Assembly: GCA_902527485.1 (NCBI GenBank)
Contig: CABZPB010000008.1
Span: forward strand, 1-33,969
Origin: an uncultured Pelagibacteraceae bacterium
Lineage (GTDB): Bacteria > Pseudomonadota > Alphaproteobacteria > Pelagibacterales > Pelagibacteraceae
Reading direction: 5' to 3'
Length of the DNA stretch: 33,969 nucleotides
Notes under the pieces: generated by a model
Told to the model about the DNA's origin: nothing
What the model saw: only the letters and a program-made list of their open reading frames with translations
Databases searched by the model: none
Position numbers and translations under genes: made by a program
Part shown: positions 17,658 to 26,761 of the stretch, piece by piece
Numbering within the stretch: position 1 is the stretch's first letter
Layout of the letters: every line of letters begins with the position of its first letter

Positions 17658-18629
17658 ATGAAATCAGTTCAAATTGATAAATTCGGTGGTCCAGAAGTTT
17701 TGGTAATAAAAGATATAGAATTAGAGAAGCCTGGACCAAGGGAGGTGTTGATTAAAAATCTATCAATTGGTTTAAATTTTATAGATATTTATCATCGAAC
17801 AGGTCTATACCCTATTCCCTTACCAAGTGGTATTGGTCTTGAGGCTTGTGGAGTAATTGAAGAAGTTGGATCTGAAGTAAAATTATTTAAAGTTGGTGAT
17901 AGAGTTACTCATGCATCAATGCCTATCGGTGCTTATTCAGAAAAGCAAATAATGCCAGAGGAAAAATTAGTATCTGTTCCAGATGGAGTCTCTGACGAAG
18001 TAGCATCTTGCATTACATTAAAAGGAATTACTGCAGAATACTTATTACACAGAGCATATCCATTAAAAAAGAGTGATAAAGTATTATATCATGCTGCTGC
18101 AGGTGGACTTGGCCAGATTTTATGTCCATGGGCTAATGCATTGGGTGCTGAAGTTATTGGAACTGTGGGCTCAAAAGACAAAGAGGAGATTGCAAAAAAA
18201 AATGGTTGCCATCATGTAATTAATTATTCTGAAAAAAATTTTGTTGAAGAGGTTGAAAAAATTGTTGGTAAAAACGGTATTGATGTTGTTTACGATGGTG
18301 TTGGTATCAAAACTTTCAAAGGATCAATTGAAACATTAAAGATTAGAGGAATGATGGTAGCTTTTGGGAATGCATCAGGTTACGTTGATACTATAGACGT
18401 TAAAAAAGATATTAACGCAAAAGGTCTTTTTTTTACAAGGCCATCTATTGCTCATTATACCATAAAAAGAGAGGAGCTTGTAGAGTCAGCAAAAAAAGTT
18501 TTCCATGCAGTCTTATCAAAGAAATTTAGTGTTGAAATTTCAAAGAAGTATTCACTTCAAGATGTTGCTAAAGCTCATAAAGATCTAGAAGCAAGAATAT
18601 TAACTGGTCCAGCAGTTATAGTTCCTTAA
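17658..18629 (+). CDS. NADPH:quinone oxidoreductase, zeta-crystallin-like (MDR superfamily)
   Basis: Zinc-free medium-chain dehydrogenase/reductase likely to reduce quinones with NADPH. The 323-residue protein starts with the QOR-typical MKSVQIDKFGGPEVL, has NFIDIYHRTGLYP and the NADPH loop AAGGLG (147-152) followed by WANALGAEVIGTVGS. It lacks the structural-zinc cysteine cluster of alcohol dehydrogenases. The start is 3 bases after the pirin stop. Its TAA overlaps the stop of the convergent DUF2721 gene (18626-18629), leaving no room for a separate terminator. Confidence 0.94.
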   Translation: MKSVQIDKFGGPEVLVIKDIELEKPGPREVLIKNLSIGLNFIDIYHRTGLYPIPLPSGIGLEACGVIEEVGSEVKLFKVGDRVTHASMPIGAYSEKQIMPEEKLVSVPDGVSDEVASCITLKGITAEYLLHRAYPLKKSDKVLYHAAAGGLGQILCPWANALGAEVIGTVGSKDKEEIAKKNGCHHVINYSEKNFVEEVEKIVGKNGIDVVYDGVGIKTFKGSIETLKIRGMMVAFGNASGYVDTIDVKKDINAKGLFFTRPSIAHYTIKREELVESAKKVFHAVLSKKFSVEISKKYSLQDVAKAHKDLEARILTGPAVIVP

Positions 18630-19030
18630 TCTAAGTTTACATCCATATCTGACATATGTAACTTAAGAGCGTTCGTTGAGATATGGATTTCTCTAATAAA
18701 AAATAGTATTGAAATAATCATCGACAAACAACATGACCCGAAAATGATCCTCGCTATAAAAACTTCATCAAAGTAAAGGGCAAAAACAGTTAACATGTTA
18801 AACAGAAAGCCAAAAGATGCAAATAAAATTGTCCATCTCAAAAGAGTTATCCTTCCACTTAAATTTATAAACTGTTTTTTCCACTCAGGTGGTATGTGCT
18901 TTTCATACACATGTTCATCGTGAAGTTGTCTAATAAGGATACTTAATGAATGAAATCTATTACTATAAACTGCCATCATCAATGGTATTGCAGGAAACAT
19001 TAATGCAGTTACGGTATAATCAATATTCAT
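18626..19030 (-). CDS. DUF2721 membrane protein
   Basis: Small inner-membrane protein of unknown function. The start MNIDYTVTALMFPAIPLMMA is followed by YSNRFHSLSILIRQLHDEH, which resembles the DUF2721 family. Two further hydrophobic helices lie in the C-terminal half. I chose the ATG at 19030 (134 aa) because the only upstream alternative is a TTG at 19051. Neither has a clear ribosome-binding site. Its stop overlaps the quinone oxidoreductase stop from the other strand, and 52 bases separate its start from the divergent ubiA. Confidence 0.82.
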   Translation of the reverse strand: MNIDYTVTALMFPAIPLMMAVYSNRFHSLSILIRQLHDEHVYEKHIPPEWKKQFINLSGRITLLRWTILFASFGFLFNMLTVFALYFDEVFIARIIFGSCCLSMIISILFFIREIHISTNALKLHMSDMDVNLD

Positions 19031-19082
19031 ACGAATCAGTTTGATTATCAATGTTGGCTTTGTTATTTACAAGTAAAATTTT

Positions 19083-19949
19083 ATGAACCAATTAAATCTT
19101 TTTGTAGAACTTACAAGACTAAAAAAACCGATTGGATATATGCTATTATTTTGGCCTTGTTCATGGGGACTTACAATAGCGTATGATTTTTCATCTGATT
19201 TAAAAATTTATTTTTTTTACTTATCATTATTTTTTTTAGGATCTGTTTTAATGAGATCTGCTGGATGTATAGTAAATGATGTTCTTGATAGAAAATTTGA
19301 TAAAAAAGTATTTAGAACTAAATATAGACCAGTAGCTTCAGGAAAAGTATCAGTCAAACTTGCCCTATTATATTCTGGAATTCTATGTTTGATTGCTTTT
19401 TTAGTACTAATCAATTTTAATTTTTTTACAATTATTATAGCTCTAGCGTCTATGCCTCTAGCCTTCACTTATCCATTGATGAAAAGATTTACTTATTGGC
19501 CCCAGCTGTTCTTAGGCATAACTTTTAATTATGGATTATTGCTTGGGTGGACATCTATTAATGAAGAAATAAGTATTATTCCAATAGTATTTTATCTTGG
19601 CGCCATATTTTGGACATTGGGTTACGACACTATCTATGGGTATCAAGATATTGAAGATGACGAAATAATAGGAGTTAAATCAACATCAATTAAGTTTAAA
19701 CAAAATCCAAAAATATTTTTATCTATATGTTATTTCATTTTCACCTTACTTTTTGTTGTTACTGGTATCAAATTAAATTTTAATTATTATTTTTTTTTAG
19801 GAGCAATGGCAGTTTTATTTCATTTATTAGTTATTCAAATTATGAGCTTTGATAAAGAAGATAAAGAAAAATGTCTGAAAATTTTTAAAAGTAATAATAT
19901 TTTAGGATTAATAATATTAATTTGTATTCTTATTGGTAAATTAAATTAA
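19083..19949 (+). CDS. ubiA: 4-hydroxybenzoate polyprenyltransferase
   Basis: Prenylates 4-hydroxybenzoate in ubiquinone synthesis, in the inner membrane. The 288-residue protein has about eight helices and both aspartate motifs of the UbiA family: GCIVNDVLDRKFDKKV with N-D-x-x-D-x-x-x-D, and YDTIYGYQDIEDDEIIGVKST. The early segment RLKKPIGYMLLFWPCSWGL is the classic UbiA N terminus. It is directly followed (next base) by the MsbA-like gene, so it shares a transcript with the lipid A block though its job is in respiratory quinone supply. Confidence 0.94.
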   Translation: MNQLNLFVELTRLKKPIGYMLLFWPCSWGLTIAYDFSSDLKIYFFYLSLFFLGSVLMRSAGCIVNDVLDRKFDKKVFRTKYRPVASGKVSVKLALLYSGILCLIAFLVLINFNFFTIIIALASMPLAFTYPLMKRFTYWPQLFLGITFNYGLLLGWTSINEEISIIPIVFYLGAIFWTLGYDTIYGYQDIEDDEIIGVKSTSIKFKQNPKIFLSICYFIFTLLFVVTGIKLNFNYYFFLGAMAVLFHLLVIQIMSFDKEDKEKCLKIFKSNNILGLIILICILIGKLN

Positions 19950-21680
19950 ATGACTAATCTAGAAGTTTTGATAGATCTTTATAAAAGGTACACAAAGAAA
20001 CACCTAACAAAAATTTTTCTTTCTATTTTCTTCTCAATGCTAGTTGCGGGCAGTACTGCAATGATTGCTTACTTGCTTGATCCAGCTATAGAAAAAATTT
20101 TCATTGAAAAAAATAAAAAGTTAATGTTAATAATACCCATTGTTATTTTGATTGCATTTGCTGTTAAAGGCACTTCTCTTTATTTTGCAAAAACTTTGCT
20201 CATTCAAGTTGGCGGTGAAGTTCAAAAAATTCTTCAATTACAAATCATGCAGTCAATTTTAAAATCAAATGTTGAAAAAATGAATAAAAAACATACAGGG
20301 AAATATCTTTCACATATTAGTTACGACTCGGGAATGGTTATGAAACTTGTAACTGATACAATTTTATTATTTTCAAAAGATACCTTAACATTAATTGCTC
20401 TAATAGGTGTAATGTTTTACCAAAATTGGAAATTAGCAATATTTGCAATTATAATGATACCTCTTGCATCAATTGCTGCAAAGTCTTTAGGTAAAAGAAT
20501 TGGTAAAGTTACGACAGAGTCTCAAGAAGTCGCTGGTTTTTTAAGTTCATTTTTTATTGAAATTATCAAAAATCATAAAGTTATAAAAATTTTTCAAACA
20601 GAAGAATATGAAAATAAAAGATTAGCTAAAATAATAAACACATTTAAAGATAAAGTAGTAAAGATACAAACTGTTTTAACGAGAGCTACTCCAATAATGG
20701 AGACTCTGACTGGTTTGATGATTGGAGGATTAATTTATTATTCAGGTAGTTTGATAATAAATGGTGAGTTAGAGTTAAATAATTTTTTTTCTTTTTTAGC
20801 AGCTATGATGTTGGCTTACCAACCGGTAAGAACATTGGCGACTTTAAATATGGGTATACATCAAGGTTTATCAGCTGCCAAAAGATTATTACCAATTATT
20901 GATGAGGACAACAGTGATAAAAATTTTGATAAACACCTAAAAATTGATGAAGGGAACATAAATTTTGAAGATGTGAGTTTTAAATATTCTGAAAGCTTAA
21001 AAAATGTTTTAAATAATATTGGTCTAAAATTTAAAAGTGGTCAAATGACTGCATTAGTTGGTCACAGTGGTGCAGGAAAATCTACTATATTAAATTTTAT
21101 ACCAAGATTTTATGAGCCGTTAAGTGGAAAAATATACATTGATAATCAGCCTATTGATGAACATTCAATATCTTCTTTAAGAGAAAATATTTCATTAGTA
21201 AGTCAGGATATATCTCTTTTTGATGATACTATTAAAAATAATATTAGATACTCAAGACTAACAGCCTCAGATGAAGAAATCATTGAGGCAGCAAAGTTAT
21301 CTAATTGTGATGATTTTATAACTAGTATGCCAAAAGGATACGACACAATGATAGGTGAAAATGGTGTGAGGTTATCTGGTGGAGAAAAACAAAGATTATC
21401 GATTGCAAGGGCGATACTTAAAAAAAGTAAAATAATTCTATTAGATGAAGCTACCTCCTCTTTAGATGCAGAGACAGAAGACAAAATTCAAAAAGCGATT
21501 AATTATCTTACAAAAAATAAAACAACAATTGTAATTGCTCATAGATTATCTACAATTTTAAATTCAGACAAAATTTATGTAATCGACTCTGGAAAGGTGG
21601 TAGCAGAGGGAAATCATAATGAACTACTAAATACTTCGTCTATTTATAAAAATTTTTATGATAAACAATTAAAATCTTAA
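19950..21680 (+). CDS. MsbA-like lipid A exporter ABC transporter (fused TMD-NBD)
   Basis: Half-transporter of 576 residues. Six membrane helices lie within about 20-300. The ATPase domain has Walker A GHSGAGKST (371-379), Q-loop VSQD, signature LSGGEK (475-480), Walker B IILLDE (495-500) and an H-loop in IAHRLS. Length and layout match MsbA-type flippases that move the lipid A core across the inner membrane as homodimers. The substrate assignment rests on the neighbours waaA, lpxK and lpxL, which directly follow. Its stop and the waaA ATG overlap by one base (TAATG). Other lipid exporters share the fold. Confidence 0.9.
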   Translation: MTNLEVLIDLYKRYTKKHLTKIFLSIFFSMLVAGSTAMIAYLLDPAIEKIFIEKNKKLMLIIPIVILIAFAVKGTSLYFAKTLLIQVGGEVQKILQLQIMQSILKSNVEKMNKKHTGKYLSHISYDSGMVMKLVTDTILLFSKDTLTLIALIGVMFYQNWKLAIFAIIMIPLASIAAKSLGKRIGKVTTESQEVAGFLSSFFIEIIKNHKVIKIFQTEEYENKRLAKIINTFKDKVVKIQTVLTRATPIMETLTGLMIGGLIYYSGSLIINGELELNNFFSFLAAMMLAYQPVRTLATLNMGIHQGLSAAKRLLPIIDEDNSDKNFDKHLKIDEGNINFEDVSFKYSESLKNVLNNIGLKFKSGQMTALVGHSGAGKSTILNFIPRFYEPLSGKIYIDNQPIDEHSISSLRENISLVSQDISLFDDTIKNNIRYSRLTASDEEIIEAAKLSNCDDFITSMPKGYDTMIGENGVRLSGGEKQRLSIARAILKKSKIILLDEATSSLDAETEDKIQKAINYLTKNKTTIVIAHRLSTILNSDKIYVIDSGKVVAEGNHNELLNTSSIYKNFYDKQLKS

Positions 21681-22915
21681 TGTTTTTTATTTATAAAATT
21701 TTAATAAATTTAGTATTTTTTTTTTCTCCAGTAATAATAATTTTTCGAATATTTAAGGGCAAGGAAGACTTATTAAGATTTAAGGAAAAAGTAGGTTTTT
21801 TTTCAAAAAAAAGGAATAAGGGGAATTTGATTTGGTTTCATGGAGCCAGCGTAGGTGAGATCCAAAGTATTATTCCATTAGTAGAAAGATTTGAAAAAAA
21901 TAAGGAAATTAAACAGATATTAATTACGTCTAACACTTTAAGCTCTTCGTTTATAATTAAAAATTTAAAATTAAAAAAAACAATACATCAATTTTTTCCT
22001 ATTGATTGTAATTTTATTTCCAAAAAGTTTTTAAATTATTGGAAACCTTCAAAGGCTTTTTTTATAGACTCTGAAATTTGGCCAATTACTATAAATAACT
22101 TGTACAAAAGAAATACGCCAATATTTCTTATTAACGGAAGAATCACAAAAAAATCATTTAATCGATGGAAATTTTTTTCTTCCTTTGCAAAATCAATCTT
22201 TAGTAAATTTGATTTATGTCTTTCATCAAATATTGAAACAAGAAAATATTTGAAAAAACTAGGGGCAAAAAATATAAAATTAATTGGTAATCTAAAATTT
22301 AGTCAATCCGGAAATGAAAAAACAAACCTAAATAAAAAACTTGTGAATTTAATTAACTCAAGGAAAACATGGTGTGCGTCCAGTACTCACTATAATGAAG
22401 AAAAGTTTTGTGGAATAGCACACATAAAATTGCAAAAAAAATTCAAAAACCTGTTAACAATAATTATTCCAAGGCACATTAACAGAATTAATGCAATTAA
22501 GACAGAACTCAATAACTTAAATCTTAAAGTTCATTTAGATGAACCTAAAAAGAAAATTCACCCTAATACAGATATTTATCTAGTAAATTCTTATGGAAAA
22601 ACAAAATTGTTCTACAAAGTTTGTAAAAATATTTTTCTAGGAGGATCATTAATTAAACATGGTGGTCAAAACCCATTAGAAGCAACTAGATATGGTTGTA
22701 AAGTTTTGCATGGTCCAAATGTTTCAAATTTTAGAGAAATTTATAGATTTCTTAATAAAAAAAATTTATCAAGAAAAATAACTAATCAAGATCAACTAAG
22801 TTACTATATCATCAAATATTTTAATTCCAAAAATAACTCAAAAAAAATAATTAAGGATTTACATTTGATAGGAATAGATATTTTAAATAAAACCTATAAA
22901 GAAATTAATAAATGA
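21680..22915 (+). CDS. waaA: 3-deoxy-D-manno-octulosonic acid (Kdo) transferase
   Basis: Adds Kdo to the lipid A precursor at the cytoplasmic face of the inner membrane. The 411-residue GT-B glycosyltransferase has a hydrophobic N-terminal anchor, the catalytic E60 in FHGASVGE, IDSEIWP, INGRI and the C-terminal nucleotide-binding motif FLGGSLIKHGGQNPLEA. Length is normal. It is one base into the MsbA-like stop and overlaps lpxK by 4 bases. The sequence cannot say whether it adds one or two Kdo residues. Confidence 0.94.
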   Translation: MFFIYKILINLVFFFSPVIIIFRIFKGKEDLLRFKEKVGFFSKKRNKGNLIWFHGASVGEIQSIIPLVERFEKNKEIKQILITSNTLSSSFIIKNLKLKKTIHQFFPIDCNFISKKFLNYWKPSKAFFIDSEIWPITINNLYKRNTPIFLINGRITKKSFNRWKFFSSFAKSIFSKFDLCLSSNIETRKYLKKLGAKNIKLIGNLKFSQSGNEKTNLNKKLVNLINSRKTWCASSTHYNEEKFCGIAHIKLQKKFKNLLTIIIPRHINRINAIKTELNNLNLKVHLDEPKKKIHPNTDIYLVNSYGKTKLFYKVCKNIFLGGSLIKHGGQNPLEATRYGCKVLHGPNVSNFREIYRFLNKKNLSRKITNQDQLSYYIIKYFNSKNNSKKIIKDLHLIGIDILNKTYKEINK

Positions 22916-23868
22916 TTTTAAAAAAACCAAAATTTTGGGATTTTAAAAAACCAAATTTTTTTGCTTATTTACTTTATCCTTTTACAATATTCGTTGAAAT
23001 CAATAATATTATCTCCAGTCTTATACCAAAGAAAAAATTCACTGAAATAAAAACTTTATGTGTTGGAAACTTATATGTTGGGGGTACTGGAAAAACTCCA
23101 ACTTCGTTACTTCTTTATAATCTTTTAAAGAAAATGAATACTAATCCGGTAACCGCAAAAAAATTTTATAATAATCAAATGGACGAACAAAAAATTCTTA
23201 AAGATAATTCAAATTTCATCTCACTAACTGACAGAAAAAAAATAGTAAAAAAAGCTATTGAGATGAAATTTGATATGATAATTTTTGATGACGGACTTCA
23301 AGAAAAGTGGATCGATTATGATATAAAGTTTGCTTGTTTTGATAGTGATAAATGGATTGGAAACGGTCATTTAATACCCTCTGGACCATTAAGAGAAAAA
23401 ATAGATAGTATAAAAAACTATCATGGAATATTTTTAAAAACAGTTAATGAGGACTCAAATTTAGATTATATCTTTAATAAAATCAGAAATATAAATCCAA
23501 ATATTGAAATTTTTGAGACAATTATTGAAATAAGAAATATTAATAAATTTAATGTTGATAATAATTATATTATTTTTTCAGGAATAGGAAATCCTGATAG
23601 TTTCAAAAAGTTACTACTTAAAAATCAATTTAAAATAATTGATGAGATTACTTTTCCAGATCATTATAATTATCAAGATAAAGATATTTCAGAAATCATA
23701 AATAAAGCAAATTACAATAATGCTGAAATCATTACAACTGAAAAAGATTTCAAAAGAATTCCTCAAAAATTCAAAGAAAAAATTAGTTTTTTAGAAATAA
23801 ATATCAAAATTAAAGATGAAACTAAGCTTGTTCAGTTTTTAAAAACTAAAATAAATGAAATTAATTAA
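22912..23868 (+). CDS. lpxK: Tetraacyldisaccharide 4'-kinase, shortened
   Basis: Phosphorylates the 4' position of the lipid A disaccharide. The 318-residue protein has an N-terminal amphipathic/hydrophobic region (about 15-38), the P-loop VGNLYVGGTGKTPTS (G58, K61, T62) and the conserved FDDGLQE aspartate motif. Its C-terminal half has the FPDHYNYQDKD and TTEKDFKR segments. The segment between the P-loop and DDGLQ is odd: the usual SRGYG motif is absent, replaced by PVTAKKFYNNQMDEQ, and the region looks about 20 residues shorter than in typical LpxK. The rest and the neighbours (waaA before, lpxL after) support LpxK function. Confidence 0.9.
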   Translation: MILKKPKFWDFKKPNFFAYLLYPFTIFVEINNIISSLIPKKKFTEIKTLCVGNLYVGGTGKTPTSLLLYNLLKKMNTNPVTAKKFYNNQMDEQKILKDNSNFISLTDRKKIVKKAIEMKFDMIIFDDGLQEKWIDYDIKFACFDSDKWIGNGHLIPSGPLREKIDSIKNYHGIFLKTVNEDSNLDYIFNKIRNINPNIEIFETIIEIRNINKFNVDNNYIIFSGIGNPDSFKKLLLKNQFKIIDEITFPDHYNYQDKDISEIINKANYNNAEIITTEKDFKRIPQKFKEKISFLEINIKIKDETKLVQFLKTKINEIN

Positions 23869-24721
23869 ATATTTTATACAGTTTATTTTTATTATTTTTT
23901 TATTTTTATTATTTAAGATTTTAGGACTGAAATTATCAAAATCTTTTTCAAGTTTTATTTTCAAAATAATTGGCCCTAATTTTAGATCAAAAAAAATTTC
24001 TCATTCTAACTTAAATATAGCTTTTCCTGAATTAGATGAAAATGAAAAAGATAAGATTGTAAACGATATGTGGGAAAGTTATGGGAAAATCTTTGCTGAA
24101 TATATTTTTATAAAAAATTTCAGGCAATCTCCGAAATTTACAAAAAAAATAATTATAGAAAATCAAGAAGGATTAGAAAAAATAAAACAAAAAAATAAAC
24201 CAGTAATCTTTATATCAGGACATTTCGATAATTTTGAATTGATGGCGATGCATATTGAAAAGTCTGGTATTGATTTAGCCGCAATTTATAGACCTTTGAA
24301 TAATAAATTTCTAAATCCTCTGATGGAACATATAAGAAAAAATTATATTTGCGAAAAACAGATTCAAAAAGGAATTTCTGGTACAAAGCAGTTACTAAGA
24401 GAATTCAAAAATGGTACATCTATTGCTTTAATGATTGATCAAAGAGTTTCCGAAGGAATAAAATGTGATTTTTTTGGTCAAGAGGCTCTCACAACTACAA
24501 TACCAGCTCAGTTTATCAAAAAATTTAATGCTGAAGTAGTTCCTATTAGTATTGAAAGATCAACAGATGATAATTTTAAAATTAAAATTCTTGATAATAT
24601 TCAATTTTCTAAAAGTGACTCAATTGAAAAAATTACGCTAGAACTAAATAAAATTTTAGAAAAAATGATTATCGCAAACCCAAAACAATGGATTTGGACA
24701 CATAATAGATGGAAAATTTAA
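23855..24721 (+). CDS. Lipid A lauroyl/myristoyl acyltransferase (LpxL/HtrB family)
   Basis: Adds a secondary acyl chain to Kdo-lipid A. The 288-residue protein has an N-terminal membrane anchor (about 7-25), the family catalytic H-x4-E-like motif in SGHFDNFELM, IDQRVSEGIKCDFFG, and a C-terminal PKQWIWTHNRWK, which is the usual end of LpxL proteins. It overlaps lpxK by 14 bases and closes the plus-strand lipid A block. Only one such acyltransferase is seen here; which secondary chain it adds cannot be told. Confidence 0.9.
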   Translation: MKLIKYFIQFIFIIFLFLLFKILGLKLSKSFSSFIFKIIGPNFRSKKISHSNLNIAFPELDENEKDKIVNDMWESYGKIFAEYIFIKNFRQSPKFTKKIIIENQEGLEKIKQKNKPVIFISGHFDNFELMAMHIEKSGIDLAAIYRPLNNKFLNPLMEHIRKNYICEKQIQKGISGTKQLLREFKNGTSIALMIDQRVSEGIKCDFFGQEALTTTIPAQFIKKFNAEVVPISIERSTDDNFKIKILDNIQFSKSDSIEKITLELNKILEKMIIANPKQWIWTHNRWKI

Positions 24722-24725
24722 TGAT

Positions 24726-24914
24726 TTAGGTTTCTGATTCTCTTTTTTGATGAGCTTCCTTATACGAAAAATAGGCCTCTTGAGTTTCCACATTCCAATA
24801 GTTTAAATTATCCAAAGAAATTTTTTTACCTGAAACTGCACATAGAACATGATCACCATTTTCAATTATTTTGAAATTATTTGGTAAATATTTCAATTTA
24901 GCTAATTTTTTCAT
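24726..24914 (-). CDS. DUF2093 family protein, 62 aa
   Basis: Small protein with the DUF2093 pattern: KLKYLPNNFKIIENGDHVLCAVSGK, then I-x-L-D-x-L-x-Y-W-N-V-E-x-Q-E-A-Y. This family is found mainly in alphaproteobacteria and its function is unknown. The start ATG at 24914 is 24 bases from the divergent purD ATG, and the end is 4 bases from the convergent lpxL stop. The short length is typical (about 60-75). Confidence 0.85.
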   Translation of the reverse strand: MKKLAKLKYLPNNFKIIENGDHVLCAVSGKKISLDNLNYWNVETQEAYFSYKEAHQKRESET

Positions 24915-24938
24915 GATTTATAGTTTATATATAATTAT

Positions 24939-26201
24939 ATGAAAGTTGGAGTAATAGGAAGCGGTGGAAGAGAACATGCCATATGCTTATCTTTAAAAAA
25001 ATCAAAAAATATTCACAAAATTTACTGTTTTCCAGGAAATGCGGGTACTAGCTTTATTGCAGAAAATATTGAAATTGATCTGAATAATTTTGAAGAATTA
25101 AAAAGAGTAATAAAAAAGCTAGGTATAGACATCATAATAGTAGGTCCTGAAAAACCACTGGTAGATGGAATAGTCGACTTCTTGAAACAAAATAAAATTA
25201 AAGTCTTTGGTCCAGATCGTGTTTCATCACAGCTTGAAGGCTCAAAGATTTTCACAAAAAATTTATGTAAAAAATATAATATACCTACTGCAAAATTTGG
25301 TGTCTTCAACAGCATTCAAGAAAGTCTTTTATTCTTAAATGAGTGTAAATTTCCTATAGTTGTTAAGGCTGATGGTTTAGCATCGGGTAAAGGTGTCTAT
25401 ATTTGTGAAACTCACGATCATTCAAAAAAAGCAGTTGAAGAAATTTTCAATGGTAAATTTGGAGAAGCGAAACAAATTTTAATTGAGGAATTTTTAAAAG
25501 GCGAAGAAATGAGTTTCTTTATAATTTCTGATGGTATCAGTTATAAAAAATTTGGAACAGCACAAGATCACAAACGAGCTTTGGAGGGAGATAAGGGTAA
25601 AAATACAGGAGGAATGGGAGCCTACTCGCCTTCTCGACTGGAAAGTCAAAAACTGGAAGAAAAGATAATACAAAAAATAATTGAACCCACATTAAAAGGT
25701 TTAAAAGATATAAACAACAAATTTAAAGGTTTTCTATATGCGGGATTAATGATTGTGAGTGATGAACCTTTTTTAATTGAATATAATGTAAGAATGGGTG
25801 ATCCTGAATGTCAAACAATTCTTCCAAGACTCAAAACTGATTTTTTAGACATTGTAGTTGCCACCGTTAATGAAAATCTAAAAAGTATAAATTTAGAATG
25901 GTTTGAAGAAAAAAGTATTTGTGTTGTTTTAGCTTCAAAAGGATATCCAGATGAATTTAAAAATGATTTAGAAATAAAAGACCTTAAGGAAATTAATCTT
26001 CAAGATAATGAATTCATTTTTCATGCGGGGACTAAAATAAATAATTCAAAAATATACTCTAATGGTGGGAGAGTGTTAAATTTTGTAATTAAATCAGACA
26101 ATTTAAGAATTGGTAGAGATCAAGCCATAAGTTTAATTAATAAATTAAATTGGTATAATGGATATTTTAGAAAAGATATTGGTTATAAAATTATATCGTA
26201 A
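24939..26201 (+). CDS. purD: Phosphoribosylamine-glycine ligase
   Basis: Second step of purine synthesis: joins glycine to phosphoribosylamine using ATP. The 420-residue ATP-grasp protein starts MKVGVIGSGGREHAI, and contains FPGNAGT, VVGPE-like IIVGPEKPLVDGI, VVKADGLASGKGVYI (ATP lysine), AQDHKRALEGDKGKNTGGMGAYSP and VRMGDPECQ. Length is normal. The stop overlaps the rsmD start by one base (TAATG). Confidence 0.97.
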   Translation: MKVGVIGSGGREHAICLSLKKSKNIHKIYCFPGNAGTSFIAENIEIDLNNFEELKRVIKKLGIDIIIVGPEKPLVDGIVDFLKQNKIKVFGPDRVSSQLEGSKIFTKNLCKKYNIPTAKFGVFNSIQESLLFLNECKFPIVVKADGLASGKGVYICETHDHSKKAVEEIFNGKFGEAKQILIEEFLKGEEMSFFIISDGISYKKFGTAQDHKRALEGDKGKNTGGMGAYSPSRLESQKLEEKIIQKIIEPTLKGLKDINNKFKGFLYAGLMIVSDEPFLIEYNVRMGDPECQTILPRLKTDFLDIVVATVNENLKSINLEWFEEKSICVVLASKGYPDEFKNDLEIKDLKEINLQDNEFIFHAGTKINNSKIYSNGGRVLNFVIKSDNLRIGRDQAISLINKLNWYNGYFRKDIGYKIIS

Positions 26202-26761
26202 TGAGAATAATTTCTGGGAAATTTAAAGGAAAAAAGTTATTATTACCTAAAGACAAAAATACTAGACCTTTAAAAGATTTGGTAAAAGAGTCGATTTTCA
26301 ATCTTCTAGAACATTCAAAAAAAATGAATGTGAATTTAAAAAATTCTACAGTTTTAGACCTATTTTCTGGCTCTGGATCTTTTGGAGTAGAATGTTTATC
26401 TAGAGAATCTAAATATGTGTATTTTTTTGAAAATTATTTTGAAGCAATTAAAGTATTAGAAAAAAATTTACTTCTTTTCAAAAATGAAAAAAAATTTCAA
26501 ATTTTTAAAGATAATTGTTTTGAATATTTTAACTCTGAAAAAAAAATAGATAAAAAATTTGATATAATTTTTATTGACCCCCCTTATAAAGAAATTAAAA
26601 TTAATTTGTTAATTGAAAAAATTATTTATAGAAAACTTCTTAAAAAAGACGGTATTTTAATTATTCACAGACATAAAAAAGATAAAGTAGTAATAACCGA
26701 AAAAATTAATATTCTCGATACTCGTACTTACGGGGTCTCCAAGGTATATTTTGCTAATTAA
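26201..26761 (+). CDS. rsmD: 16S rRNA (guanine(966)-N2)-methyltransferase
   Basis: Methylates G966 of 16S rRNA. The 186-residue protein starts MRIISGKFKGKKL, followed by TRPLKDLVKESIFNLL as in RsmD. It has the SAM motif VLDLFSGSGSFGVE (51-64) and the N6/N2-methyltransferase motif DPPY (126-129). Its stop overlaps that of the convergent pgi by 4 bases (26758-26761), so no terminator separates them. Confidence 0.94.
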   Translation: MRIISGKFKGKKLLLPKDKNTRPLKDLVKESIFNLLEHSKKMNVNLKNSTVLDLFSGSGSFGVECLSRESKYVYFFENYFEAIKVLEKNLLLFKNEKKFQIFKDNCFEYFNSEKKIDKKFDIIFIDPPYKEIKINLLIEKIIYRKLLKKDGILIIHRHKKDKVVITEKINILDTRTYGVSKVYFAN

